Origin: Akkermansia muciniphila
GTDB lineage: Bacteria; Verrucomicrobiota; Verrucomicrobiia; Limisphaerales; UBA9464
Length of the DNA: 64,000 nt
Assembly: GCA_945861565.1 (NCBI GenBank)
Contig: CAMAUY010000002.1
Span: 48,806 to 112,805 of the forward strand
Reading direction: 5' to 3'
A program made the position numbers and the translations under genes. Under the pieces are notes generated by a model, which searched no databases, was not told the origin of the DNA, and worked only from the letters and a program-made list of their open reading frames with translations. Shown here piece by piece: positions 27,010 to 36,713 of the stretch (position 1 is the stretch's first letter; the number at the start of each line of letters is the position of its first letter).

Positions 27010-27240
27010 TTAGGCACGCCCCACCGCGAGCGTGTCCTGTCGACCACGCCGCCAGCCCGACCGATATCTTGCGATCCAGTCGGTCAACGCCGCCTCGAAT
27101 CCAATGTCGCGACCGCTCTTTTCAGACTCGATCCATTTGTGTTTTAGAATCTCGTCTCGTTCCGCCTGAAACTCCCGGTAAAGGGAGGTGTTTTGCAGGT
27201 AAACCCGCGGATCCCGCTTCGGGTCAGTAGACTGTCCCAT
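27010..27240 (-). CDS. Small conserved-looking protein of unknown function
   Basis: 76 residues from the ATG at 27240. It is charged and helical, with LYREFQAERDEILKHKWIESEKSGRDIGFEAALTDWIARYRSGWRR. The segment 'EILxHKWxxSExxGRDIG' reminds me of a motif seen in small Verrucomicrobia/cyanobacterial proteins and at the end of DUF4032, but I cannot assign it. It is the first gene of the pyrR-pyrB strand run, 23 bases upstream of pyrR, and divergent from fabD. Confidence 0.65.
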   Translation of the reverse strand: MGQSTDPKRDPRVYLQNTSLYREFQAERDEILKHKWIESEKSGRDIGFEAALTDWIARYRSGWRRGRQDTLAVGRA

Positions 27241-27387
27241 AGTGTTACAATGAGGTTGCACCGAACTCACAGCACCGTAACAAGAGAGGCCCGGGAGGCA
27301 ATGGGGTTTTTTGAGGGGGTGTATTCGAATGTCGCGCTGCAACCGATTCTGGATTTGAAGGGGCAGCCCTGATTCACTCACGGGCCA

Positions 27388-28332
27388 ATGATAAAAACCG
27401 CTTTGCTCTTTGCCGGCCAGGGTGCCCAGAAGGTGGGAATGGGACGAGATCTGACCGAGGTCTACCCAGTTGCCAAGGCTCTCTTTGATCAAGCAAACCA
27501 CGCCCTCGGCTACGATCTCGGAACCCTCTGCATTTCCGGACCTGAATCGGATCTGACCCGCACGGAGAATGCCCAGCCTGCCATTTATCTCATCAGCTGG
27601 GTTGCATTGGCACTCCTCCAGTCTCGCCTCTCCGCGTTCTCCTTCCAGGCCACCGCTGGACTTTCACTGGGCGAGTTTACCGCCCTCGCTGCAGCGGGCG
27701 CTCTCAGCTTTGAGGACGGTTTGAAAATCGTCCGTCAACGCGGACGCTTCATGCATGAAGCGTGTGAATCCACTCAGGGCGGCATGGCCGCAATCGTTGG
27801 CCTCGACGAAGCATCCACCCGCGAGGTATGTATTGCCACGGGTGTCACACTCGCCAACCTCAATTGCCCGGGACAAATCGTCATTTCCGGGGCCACGGAC
27901 CCAATTTTCGCCGCGATTCAACTCGCGCAAGACCGCGGTGCAAGAAAAGCGATCCCTCTCACGGTCGCCGGAGCCTACCACTCGCCCTTGATGGCTTCCG
28001 CACAGCCGAAGCTGGCGGTCGCCCTCGCCGGTGTCCCCCTCCTGCCACCGCGCGTTCCCGTGATCGCCAATGTCACCGGTAAGCCGCACGGATCTCCGGC
28101 GGAAATGGCCCGCTTGCTGATCGATCAGGTTACATCCCCTGTCCGTTGGGAGGATTCCATCCGCTACCTACTCGCCAACGGCTTCAATCGCTTTATCGAA
28201 CTCGGACCCGGAACTGCCCTGAGCGGATTCATGAAGCGCATCGACCGATCGGTCCCCGTTTTCAATGTAGCGGACGTCCCAAGTCTTGAAGCCACCGTCC
28301 TCGCCCTCAATTCTGCCCCGGAAGCCTCTTGA
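27388..28332 (+). CDS. fabD: Malonyl-CoA:ACP transacylase
   Basis: 314 residues. LLFAGQGAQKVGMGRDL lies at the N-terminus, active-site Ser93 is in GLSLGEFTAL, and the catalytic His is in VAGAYHSPLM near 204. ELGPGTALSGFMKRI is near 272. It loads malonyl groups onto acyl carrier protein to start fatty-acid elongation. It is followed by fabG after 25 bases, as in standard fab operons. Candidate promoters lie in the 147-base divergent gap to the small gene at 27240. Confidence 0.97.
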   Translation: MIKTALLFAGQGAQKVGMGRDLTEVYPVAKALFDQANHALGYDLGTLCISGPESDLTRTENAQPAIYLISWVALALLQSRLSAFSFQATAGLSLGEFTALAAAGALSFEDGLKIVRQRGRFMHEACESTQGGMAAIVGLDEASTREVCIATGVTLANLNCPGQIVISGATDPIFAAIQLAQDRGARKAIPLTVAGAYHSPLMASAQPKLAVALAGVPLLPPRVPVIANVTGKPHGSPAEMARLLIDQVTSPVRWEDSIRYLLANGFNRFIELGPGTALSGFMKRIDRSVPVFNVADVPSLEATVLALNSAPEAS

Positions 28333-28357
28333 ACCCTATCCCCCTCCTCCTCGTATT

Positions 28358-29101
28358 ATGTCCCCTCTTTCCAACCAAATCGCCGTAGTCACCGGTGCCG
28401 GCCGCGGCATCGGCCGTGCCATCGCCCTCCAGTTCGCCGCGGCCGGAGCCGACGTCGTCTGCGTCTCGCGCACTGCGGAAAATGCCACCCGCATCGCCGC
28501 TGAAATTCAGGCACTGGGACGTCGCAGCTGGGGCCTCGCCGTCGATGTCAGTGACCCGGCCGCCGTGACGGCGGCGGCCGCAACAATCCTTGCCGATGCC
28601 GGCAGAGTCGACGTCCTCGTCAACAATGCGGGCGTTACTCGGGACGGCCTCTTGATGCGCATGAGCGAAGCCGACTGGGATGCAGTCTTGAACACCAATC
28701 TCCGCGGAGCGTTTTTGTTCACCAAGGCGTTCACCCGATCCTTTCTCAAGCAGCGATCCGGACGAATCATCAATGTTGCGAGTGTCATCGGACTGGTGGG
28801 CAACGCCGGACAATGCAACTACGCCGCGAGCAAAGCGGGCCTCATCGGATTCACCAAATCGGTCGCCAAGGAGCTCGCCTCCCGCGGCATCACGTGCAAT
28901 GCGATCGCGCCGGGTTTCATCGAAACCGACATGACCGCTGCCTTGGACGAAACAATGCGCACCGCGTTGTTGCAGCAGATTCCCTTGAACTCCTTCGGAA
29001 AGGCCGAGGACATCGCCCAGGCCGCCCTTTACCTCGCGGGACCGGGCGGATGCTACGTCACCGGCCAGGTGTTAACCGTGGATGGCGGCATGGTCATGTA
29101 G
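28358..29101 (+). CDS. fabG: 3-Oxoacyl-ACP reductase
   Basis: 247 residues from the ATG at 28358; an earlier in-frame start at 28286 would overlap fabD. The NADPH motif TGAGRGIG is at 12-19, NNAG at 89-92, and the catalytic triad is Ser142, Tyr155 and Lys159 (YAASK). The C-terminal GQVLTVDGGMVM is typical. It reduces 3-oxoacyl-ACP in fatty-acid elongation. It is paired with fabD, but acpP and fabF, which often follow, are absent; the next gene is convergent and unrelated. Confidence 0.95.
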   Translation: MSPLSNQIAVVTGAGRGIGRAIALQFAAAGADVVCVSRTAENATRIAAEIQALGRRSWGLAVDVSDPAAVTAAAATILADAGRVDVLVNNAGVTRDGLLMRMSEADWDAVLNTNLRGAFLFTKAFTRSFLKQRSGRIINVASVIGLVGNAGQCNYAASKAGLIGFTKSVAKELASRGITCNAIAPGFIETDMTAALDETMRTALLQQIPLNSFGKAEDIAQAALYLAGPGGCYVTGQVLTVDGGMVM

Positions 29102-29248
29102 CGCGCGAACGGCTGGGGCGGGGATTTGCCCCGCTTCCGGCGCTACTTGGCCGCCCGGCGGACGCTTCCGCCGCTGTGGCGTTAGCGGCCTCCGGCATGG
29201 TCCGGCATGGTCCGGCTGATGCGCGAGGCGCGGCGCGATTCGGGAGGA
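29102..29248. repeat. Convergent intergenic region with stem-loops and a short direct repeat
   Basis: This GC-rich gap lies between fabG and a convergent secreted-protein gene. GCGGGG (29118-29123) pairs with CCCCGC (29129-29134), and GCCGCT (29170-29175) with AGCGGC (29184-29189). TCCGGCATGG is repeated in tandem at 29191-29210, with a partial third copy. The stems may serve as bidirectional terminators, although there is no good T run. Confidence 0.45.
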
Positions 29249-29683
29249 TCAGGGTTTGCGCAGTCGGAAGTAGCGTGTAACGGCATCGATCGAGACTGCC
29301 ACCGGGGACAAGGTGCCTCCCTCGACAACCTTCCAATCGGTGTTAATCTGGCCGGTCTGTTCCAGGGTATAGCCTGACCCACCGCCCGACCAGGAAATCA
29401 GAATGCCTTGAGCCTGCCGCGAGATGACCAAGGTGGGGGCTCCCGGCGTGACGACGATAAGCGGCGCCATGTCCTGGGAGCCCGCCTCCAGGACAAAGGC
29501 GCCCTGAGTGGCGGTGCCGCCTGCATCCGGTGTGAGGGCTCCTCGCAGCACATAGGTGCCACCGGTGCTCACGCCTCCCCCACCGTTGACGCCGGCCTGG
29601 ACCGTCACCGTCGCCGTCGAGGCTGTTCCAGGAAGCAGCGCCCAGGCCAGGATGCCCAACCCGAGGGACCATGTCGTTTTCAT
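29249..29683 (-). CDS. Small secreted protein with Verrucomicrobia-type C-terminal module
   Basis: 144 residues. The signal peptide (MKTTWSLGLGILAWALLPGTASTA) is followed by a Gly-rich stretch TYVLRGALTPDAGGTATQGAF. The C-terminal segment ISWSGGGSGYTLEQTGQINTDWKVVEGG ends RYFRLRKP. The last part is the 'YxLEQSxxLxxxWxxV...FYRLR' module found at the ends of many large secreted Verrucomicrobia proteins, here almost alone. It is the third gene of a minus-strand operon, 20 bases after the M4 protease. Function is unknown. Confidence 0.7.
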   Translation of the reverse strand: MKTTWSLGLGILAWALLPGTASTATVTVQAGVNGGGGVSTGGTYVLRGALTPDAGGTATQGAFVLEAGSQDMAPLIVVTPGAPTLVISRQAQGILISWSGGGSGYTLEQTGQINTDWKVVEGGTLSPVAVSIDAVTRYFRLRKP

Positions 29684-29703
29684 ATTAAATCAATGCTGAA
29701 GGG

Positions 29704-31629
29704 CTATTTGCCGATGACCACCGCCCCGCCTGAGGCCACGACGCTCAAACGTTTATTGAAGACCACTTTCTCGGAATAGCTTCCGGCTCGGATGTGCAGC
29801 CGGTCGCCCGGGCGTGCAGCCACATTGCCTTGCGTAACGGCGGGAAACGGGCCCCCGGCAAACGGAAGGTACGGAATGGCACCCGTCCCGCAGCCGTCGT
29901 CGATGCCGTCAGCCAAGAGGCAGGCCTTGGCCTTGTCAACGTACACATCATCCGGCGCCGCGATCTCGACCGCGCGGCATGCCCGATAAAGGTTGTTACG
30001 TTCCGCCACGGTCCAGTTCAGGTCGAGGGCGGCCTGTTGCAGCGCGTTGTAGAGATCTGTCCAGCCTGAGGTGGGAGTCAGGAGTCCGGTCTGCGCCCGA
30101 TAGTAAAGCAGGGCGACCCGTTCCACACCCATGCCCGTGACGATTTGGCCATTAAAGGTCTGTCCATCGACCAGCAGAAAACAGAGCTTATTGTTCACAC
30201 CGCTGTTGTTGTGCACGCCTCCGTTGTCGGACTTGTCGGACGGCGGTTGGTACAAGGGACTGCCGACTCGGTCGGGATTCGAAAAAACGGTCGGGTCGGC
30301 CAGGTCGCGCAGACCGGTGCCGAGCCACTGGGGGGCATCTTCGCCGAGCAGCCAGCGCACGGCGGCACGGTCGTCGCCCCGGCCATTCGTTAGATCGATG
30401 AATTCACCCCAGATGTCTGAGAAGGACTCATTGATGGCACCGGACTGGTTCTTGTATTTGAGGCCGGATTCCGATCCGGTGACCCCGTGGGTGACCTCGT
30501 GCCCCGTAATGTCGTCGGTGACGGACCCGGGCTGGTAGTACATGCGCCCCTTCCGAAAAGCGGCGGTCATGCCGGTGTAGGTGCAATTGGTCGCCCCGAG
30601 ATTGGCCGTGCAATAGCGGCATGTGGAGCTGAAGACGCCTCCGGCACCATCCCACCCGTCGCGCTTATGGAGGTTCAGGTAGAAGCTGTAGACATCACCC
30701 AGGGCGGTATAGGCCGAATTGGCGTCCGGCACCGAGCTAGCGGCGCCGCCCTCCGTTCTCACCAGCGTGCCCGGGTTCACCGTTTGCAATCCGGCGTCGT
30801 AGATCTGGCGATTGAGCGCGGCATGCAGGTTGGGGACCCGGTCGAAGAGTTGGCCGGAATGGGCGTCGACAAACACCTCATCGTCCATGCGTAAGCCGTC
30901 CCCGGCAGTCACATTCATCTGCCAGGCAAGGCGGATCGATCCGGCCTCGTCAAACAGTTCTGGATCGAACAACACCAGTTCCGCGGGACCGACCGTGGGG
31001 ATCTCCCCAGCCAGTTCGCGAGCCAGGCCGGCCCGGGCGGCGTCGGCAGCCTTGGCTGACGTGAGGGTGGGGCGAAGGGAAAGGCGTCCATCGTCGAGCT
31101 CCTGAGTTCGGCGCATCACCGTGCTCAGGAGGGCGTCAACACCCAGTTCGTCGTTTACCTGGACGCGAACTTCGGCCGCGTAGACCGGAACGCCCCCATA
31201 CGTCTGGCCGAATCGGATGGCCGCGGTCCGGCTACCCCGCCGGGGCGGCAACGGCACCAGTTGGACCTGCGTGCTTGCGACTCCGAGAAGAGAACGGGTG
31301 CGGCTGACGAAATCGACGGCCGCCTCCTGCGGCGTTGTGAACCGGATGTCGGTGCGGAGGAAATGATGATCCGCCGGGGCACCAATGAAACCCAGCGAAC
31401 CGTCAGTCCGGGTGGCAATGCGGGCATTCTCGGGGGTCGTAACGGTACGACCACGGCGCACCGAGACGGTGCGGAGCAGCGTGGGGGTTTCCGGGACGAT
31501 CCGGAACGTTTGCGCGTGAAGATCACCACCGGCTGCCAGCAAACCGAACGCGCCCGCAACGATGGAGAACGCTCGCCTTGCCCGCTGGCCAACGAGTTGG
31601 GGACCGAGGAAATAGGGCTGAAAATTCAT
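29704..31629 (-). CDS. M4 (thermolysin-like) metalloprotease, secreted
   Basis: 641 residues. The signal peptide ends near 40 and a fungalysin/thermolysin-type propeptide spans about 50-270. The catalytic domain has HEVTH (377-381), GAINESFSDIWGEF with the zinc-ligand Glu near 400, and NGGVHNNSGVNNKLCFLL with the transition-state His. An extra C-terminal segment of about 45 residues (RPGDRLHIRAGSYSEKVVFN) looks like the start of a beta-helix and resembles carbohydrate-surface modules. It is an extracellular protease for protein degradation. It lies between the tail-like repeat gene (24 bases upstream) and the small secreted protein. Confidence 0.92.
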   Translation of the reverse strand: MNFQPYFLGPQLVGQRARRAFSIVAGAFGLLAAGGDLHAQTFRIVPETPTLLRTVSVRRGRTVTTPENARIATRTDGSLGFIGAPADHHFLRTDIRFTTPQEAAVDFVSRTRSLLGVASTQVQLVPLPPRRGSRTAAIRFGQTYGGVPVYAAEVRVQVNDELGVDALLSTVMRRTQELDDGRLSLRPTLTSAKAADAARAGLARELAGEIPTVGPAELVLFDPELFDEAGSIRLAWQMNVTAGDGLRMDDEVFVDAHSGQLFDRVPNLHAALNRQIYDAGLQTVNPGTLVRTEGGAASSVPDANSAYTALGDVYSFYLNLHKRDGWDGAGGVFSSTCRYCTANLGATNCTYTGMTAAFRKGRMYYQPGSVTDDITGHEVTHGVTGSESGLKYKNQSGAINESFSDIWGEFIDLTNGRGDDRAAVRWLLGEDAPQWLGTGLRDLADPTVFSNPDRVGSPLYQPPSDKSDNGGVHNNSGVNNKLCFLLVDGQTFNGQIVTGMGVERVALLYYRAQTGLLTPTSGWTDLYNALQQAALDLNWTVAERNNLYRACRAVEIAAPDDVYVDKAKACLLADGIDDGCGTGAIPYLPFAGGPFPAVTQGNVAARPGDRLHIRAGSYSEKVVFNKRLSVVASGGAVVIGK

Positions 31630-31653
31630 GGGAATAGGTCCATGTTGGAAAAA

Positions 31654-33819
31654 CTATTGCAGCGACACGAGCACGAGCAAGAGGCCACGTCCTTCGGGAA
31701 GCGCAGTCAATGCCTTGCCCAGGATGGCGCCGAATGCGTCCGGAGATCTTCCGGCGCGCATGGCGTGGCCGGGAGTCTGAGAAGTCGTGAGGAGGTCACC
31801 GGGCTTCACCGCTCCGAAACCGGCATCGACCAGGCAGTAGACCCGGCCGGCCAGTGCGACCGGGAATCGCCCGTCCGCAACGGAGCCTTGCTGGCCCATC
31901 AGCATGCCGGTGCGGATTCCTCCGGCGCCGCTAATCACGCCAACCACGGTGGGGTCGAAAGCCTTGGTGCTGAGGAGAAGGCCGCCTTCGCGTTCGGGAT
32001 CGATGCACAGAACCATGCCGGGCACCGGGGCCGGCCCCGCGTGTTGCACTTCGAACTGTTCTGAGAGATCGCTGCCCCCGGTGATTTCGAGGACCTGCGT
32101 GGTAACCTTGCCCCCGCCGGAAGCGCTGGCGTCCAGTCGGATCGGGAAGGATCCGTCGGACTTTGCCAAGCGGAGGGAGCCGCCGCCGGCACCGAGCTCG
32201 GCATCGAGCAGGACGGTGGGAATGCCGTTCGCCTTGGCGAGAAGGATTTGGGCCCCCTGGGAGGAGACCTCCGCGCCGGAGATCTGGGCGGTCACGGTGC
32301 CACTGGCGTCGCGGACCCCGACTTAGCCGCCGCCGGAGGATTGCTGGCCGACGATATTCACCCGCGTCTGGCCAGCCATGTTGTTCACGACCAACTGTCC
32401 GCCCTGGTCTCCCGCTTGGGCATCAGCAAGCAGGCCCACCTGGCCATCCGGTTGCCGGAGCACCAACTGGCCTGCCCCATCTCCCTCATTGGCCCCTTCG
32501 GTGCCCTGCAGTTGCGCCGTGACTTGACCGGCGGCATTGGCCACCCGAATCTCGCCGCCGCCGTTCCCCAATTGACCATCCAGAATAATTCCGGCCTTGC
32601 CGTCATCCCGTTTCACCGTGACCTGCCCCCCCTGATTGTCAGTGGTCTCGTTCCCCAGGATTTCCACCGTTTCGTCCCCCGCGGCATTGCGAACGGAAAT
32701 CTGACCCCCTCCAGATCCAAACTGGGCGTCAAAGATCAACGTGGCGGCTCCATCGCTCCGGCGGATGGTTAGCTGCCCACCCGCATTGCCGCCGGTTTCC
32801 GCCCCCACCAACTCCACCGTTTCCTGACCAGCGGCATTGCGAAGCAACACCTGTCCCCCGCCTCCGGCGCCTTGCCCCGACAACGACGCACCGATGCCAG
32901 CAGATCGGTATAATAGAATGTTACCACCGGGATTGTTCCCATTCTGCCCATTAAGCTGCAGCCCCGCGTTCCCGTTGTTCTGGAGAACCGTGGCGTAACC
33001 GCCCACCTCGGATGACCCGAGCTCTACGGTCTTCTGGCCGGTGCCCAGGCCACCCAGTTGATCGAAGAGGCGAACGAAGCCACCGACCGTGGTCCCTGTG
33101 ATTTCAAGAAATCGGCCGATGGATCCGTGATTCATGCGGAGGATGCCGGCGTTGCCAGCACTTCCCACTTCCACCCGGTTCAAGCCTTCCGCGCTCTCAA
33201 GGACCAGGTCCTCCAGCCTCAGCGTGTCGGAAAGCTGGGCGGAACCCACCGCATTGGCCGCCAGCTTGCTCGCCGTGACGGCATTGTCCGCGATCTCGGC
33301 GGTGCCGACGGAACCGTTGGCCAGTTCCTCCGTCCCAACTGCATTCGGCGCCAGCATGGGCCCGGTTACCGTCCCATCCGGCAGTCCGGCGGCCCGGAAA
33401 GCATAACCCGCCGCCACCACACGCTGGTCGGGGGCAAGCTGGGTGAAGGTCGGGTCGGACACATTCATCCAGATCCGCAGCCGCACATCCGAATGGTCAA
33501 ACGCGGGCGAAGGAATTGCCTGCATGTTGGGCAGGGAAACGTCGCCCAGGAGGACTTGAAACTGGCCATCCTGAACGTCGACGCCGGTGTGGGCCGACGG
33601 TTCGGAGCCGTTGACACTCGACCCATTGTTGCTCCAATAGCTGGTGCCATTGACACCGTCCACCAGCGCAAACTTGAACCGGACCGGTCCGGTGTGATTG
33701 GTGCCGGCGACGGTGAGTCGTCCCTGGTAGTTCATGATTCCTGGCACCTGAGCCATTGCTGACATACCAATCAGGCACGCGCCCACAAGCCACATCGGGC
33801 CAACCCTTATTTTGATCAT
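31654..33819 (-). pseudogene. Phage-tail-like repeat protein split by one in-frame stop
   Basis: The frame from the ATG at 33819 encodes a signal peptide and a fibre-like N-terminus (GIMNYQGRLTVAGTNHTGPVRFKFALVDG). A stalk follows (NAVGTEELANGSVGTAEIADNAV), then Gly-rich repeats of the type 'GGGQISVRNAAGDETVEILG' alternating with 'GGQVTVKRDDGKAGIILDGQ'. At 32323-32325 the frame meets TAA, then continues in the same frame with the next repeat and the normal C-terminal module (FDPTVVGVISGAGG...KPGDLLTTSQTPGHAM) to 31654. Sister repeats carry Gln or Glu at the stop position, so a single C-to-T or G-to-T change explains it. It may be a true nonsense mutation, read-through, or a sequence error. 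It heads the operon with the M4 protease. Confidence 0.8.
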
Positions 33820-34050
33820 GGTCCGTTTCTCTTGCCTATCGGCTGCAATGTCCAACTTTATTTAACGAGACCCAACCGTCCCTCGGTTTCCGTTTCACAA
33901 CCATTCGCCATTACGGGTAGGAATTTGGTTTCTCAACACTCCGCGGAAAGCGTAGTTAAATCCTTGCGCCGGCACTATCCGGATCAAGTTACGGGCCATC
34001 AACGCTCACACATCGAACTCTCAGCGCCATCACGGAAATCGACAGTAACC

Positions 34051-36567
34051 ATGACTGCATCGCAATGCTCTTTCGCGCAGCTCACCGCCGCCCTGTTGCT
34101 GTGGCCGCTGCCTACCGGCCATGCCCAAACCCTCATCTGGACCAATCTTGCGAGCGGCAACTGGGCCACCGCCGCGAACTGGTCGCCGAACCAGACGCCC
34201 GCCGCGACCAACTCCGTCATCATCACCAACGCCGGCACCTATACCGTGACGATCAGCGCGGCCGCCAGCGTGAGCAACATCCTCGTCGGCGCGCGCGGCG
34301 TGGCGGGAACCGTGACCTTGAGCGTGACGGAACCGCTCGCGCTCGGCGGCGTCGCGATGTTCGAGACCAACACCCTTTTCAGCCTCAACGACGTGGTGCG
34401 GACGGCGGGCGCGACCATCCAAATCGGCGGACGCATGAACTGGAACAGCGGCTCGATCCTCGGGCCGGGCCGCACCATCGTGACCCAAACCGGCACCCTT
34501 TCCTGCAACGGCTACAACACCTCCAAGACGCTCTCGACGAACATTTTGGAAAACTACGGCATGCTCACCCACTCGGGCGATGGGGGCTTCGGGCCGGGAC
34601 TGCTGTTGAACCTCGCCGGCGGCGCGTGCCTCACGAACCACCCGGGGGGCACCCTGCGCATCGGCGAGGGTAATGGCTACCACTACTTCGGTTCCCAGAC
34701 TCCGCGCTGCTGGATCGTCAACCACGGCACAATCATCACCGCCGGCTCCGCGCCCACGCCCGGACGCATCTCCGTAGATCTGCTGAACTACGGCAAGCTC
34801 TCCGCCGGCTTCTGTTACATCAGCCGCGGCACGAACTTCGGCACGGTCGAGTTCCGCAGCTCGCTGGCCGAACTGTCCTTCTTCGGCAACGAGGCCACGG
34901 GCGACTATTTCTCCTTCGAACCAGGCACCGTGCTGACCGGCCCGCTGCACAACATTGACGTGGCCGGACTGGTGGCGTGGAACGCGCCGGCCACAGTGCA
35001 GAACGGGCAGTTGAAAGTCGGCGTCGGCTCGGGCGGATTCAGTTCCGCGGGCGCGCGGTTCAACGCCGGCGCTGGTTACACGAACATCAACGTGGTCACA
35101 GTCCTGCGCGGGGAATTTCATGTGCCAACCAACGGCGTCGCCGACCTGCGGCGGCTGGAGGATTCGTTGAGCAGCGGCACCTGGTCCTACCTCGTCAACA
35201 ACCTGGGCGCGATTTACGCCAACACCGTGAGCCACACCGCGCGTAGCTTCAACAACCGCGGCCTGCTGGTCATCCGCACCAACCTCTCGCTCGCGGGCGG
35301 CACATTTTTCGGTACCACACCGGGCACCGTCCTCATCACCAACAACGGCGCCGCCACGTTCACGGGCAGTTCGATTGACAACCAGGCCTTCCACAATTTC
35401 GGCTCCGTGGTAGTGGATGCGGCGACGGCCTTCACCGATTCCGTGTTCGAGAACAAACCGGGCGCATTCCTGAACCTCGCGGCGGGTGCGCTGCAAACCG
35501 GCCCTTCCTCCGTGCTGAACTTTGGCACCATCCAGGGCTACGGCACCATCGGCGTCCCAACAACCAACGCGGGCGTGATCGCGGCCGATGATTCGCTCGG
35601 GCGCACGCTGACGATCAGTTCGCTAGTCCAGACCAACGGCCAGACACGCGTCCGACGCGGCGTGCTGGGCGGGAACATCAACATCGCGGGCGGGTACATC
35701 AGCGCCACGAACTCCATCCGCGGCACGCTGCGCAACAACGCCGTCTTCGGCCCGGGCACGCCGTTCGGCCTGCTGACCATCACCGGGAATTACACCAACG
35801 AGGCGGGCGCGCTGCATCACATGCCGATCAAGGGCGCGCTGGCGCTCCGGGACTTCCCTCAGGTGCGCGTGAGCGGCACCGCGAAACTGGCCGGCACGCT
35901 GAACGTCACGTTCACCAACGGATTTTTCCCTGTGATCGGCAGCAGCTCCACCGCTCTGACCTACACCGCGCGCTCCGGGGCTTTCGACCAAATTCTCACG
36001 CCCAACTACGCGTTCGAGATTATCTACTATCCGAACGCCCTCGTGCTGCGCGCCTCAAACGCGCTGCCAAACCTCGTGGTCACCGCGCCCGCCACCCAAT
36101 TCGTGTGCGTGCCGTTCCTCCTCAACGCCAGCGCCACCGACCTCGATGGCACCGTCACGAACATTACCTTCCTCAGCGATACCACTGAGATTGGCTCGGT
36201 CAACGCCGCCTCGGGATCGCTGCGCGTGCTCTACGATTTTCCCGGCCTGGTCAACTTTAGCGCCCGCGCCACAGACAACCGCGGCGGACAGAAGACAGTG
36301 ACCACCAACGTCACCTTTGTGACACCGCCGCTGCATGTCCTAAGCCTCGGCGGCTTCTTCGAGACGAACACGGCGTTCAAGCTGTGCATGCAAGGCGAGG
36401 AGGGCTCAAACTACGTGGTGCAGGCCGCGGCAGTCTTCAGTCACCCCGCGGTGACCCAGTGGCAGGACATCGGCACGATGACCTTCGCCAATGGCATCTT
36501 CCGCTACAGTGACAGCAACGCGACCAACTTCCCCCGCCGCTACTATCGCGCCCGGCAGGAGCCGTAG
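34051..36567 (+). CDS. Large secreted beta-rich protein with Ig-like C-terminus
   Basis: 838 residues from the ATG at 34051, which begins a signal peptide (TASQCSFAQLTAALLLWPLPTGHAQ). The open frame runs further upstream, but without a signal. The body is a long series of short beta strands with recurring Asn, Thr and Gly (TNSVIITNAGTYTVTISAAASVSNILVGARG), as in autotransporter-like beta-helix proteins. An Ig-like segment lies near 675-755 (FLLNASATDLDGTVTNITFLSD). The C-terminal 'NYVVQAAAVFSHPAVTQWQDI...PRRYYRARQEP' is a Verrucomicrobia secreted-protein ending. It is probably a surface or extracellular protein with no visible enzyme motif. Third-position GC appears higher than in neighbouring genes by eye. 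Confidence 0.8.
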   Translation: MTASQCSFAQLTAALLLWPLPTGHAQTLIWTNLASGNWATAANWSPNQTPAATNSVIITNAGTYTVTISAAASVSNILVGARGVAGTVTLSVTEPLALGGVAMFETNTLFSLNDVVRTAGATIQIGGRMNWNSGSILGPGRTIVTQTGTLSCNGYNTSKTLSTNILENYGMLTHSGDGGFGPGLLLNLAGGACLTNHPGGTLRIGEGNGYHYFGSQTPRCWIVNHGTIITAGSAPTPGRISVDLLNYGKLSAGFCYISRGTNFGTVEFRSSLAELSFFGNEATGDYFSFEPGTVLTGPLHNIDVAGLVAWNAPATVQNGQLKVGVGSGGFSSAGARFNAGAGYTNINVVTVLRGEFHVPTNGVADLRRLEDSLSSGTWSYLVNNLGAIYANTVSHTARSFNNRGLLVIRTNLSLAGGTFFGTTPGTVLITNNGAATFTGSSIDNQAFHNFGSVVVDAATAFTDSVFENKPGAFLNLAAGALQTGPSSVLNFGTIQGYGTIGVPTTNAGVIAADDSLGRTLTISSLVQTNGQTRVRRGVLGGNINIAGGYISATNSIRGTLRNNAVFGPGTPFGLLTITGNYTNEAGALHHMPIKGALALRDFPQVRVSGTAKLAGTLNVTFTNGFFPVIGSSSTALTYTARSGAFDQILTPNYAFEIIYYPNALVLRASNALPNLVVTAPATQFVCVPFLLNASATDLDGTVTNITFLSDTTEIGSVNAASGSLRVLYDFPGLVNFSARATDNRGGQKTVTTNVTFVTPPLHVLSLGGFFETNTAFKLCMQGEEGSNYVVQAAAVFSHPAVTQWQDIGTMTFANGIFRYSDSNATNFPRRYYRARQEP

Positions 36568-36713
36568 GTCGCTCAGCGCAGGCTGACGGGGATGTCTTTG
36601 TGGCTCGTTCCAGCGCGCGGAACAATGAGGATTACCGGGTGGACCGAGATGGCTGGTGGACGCTTTTCAGCGGCATCTTGCACGCAGGGCACCGGTCGCA
36701 CAGGATGCGCGGC

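Noticed and set aside
34030..35496. A 488-codon open frame on the minus strand
   Set aside because: Antisense to the giant secreted protein. It is rich in Arg, Gly, Ala and Val with no domain, and arises from low stop density in the opposite strand.
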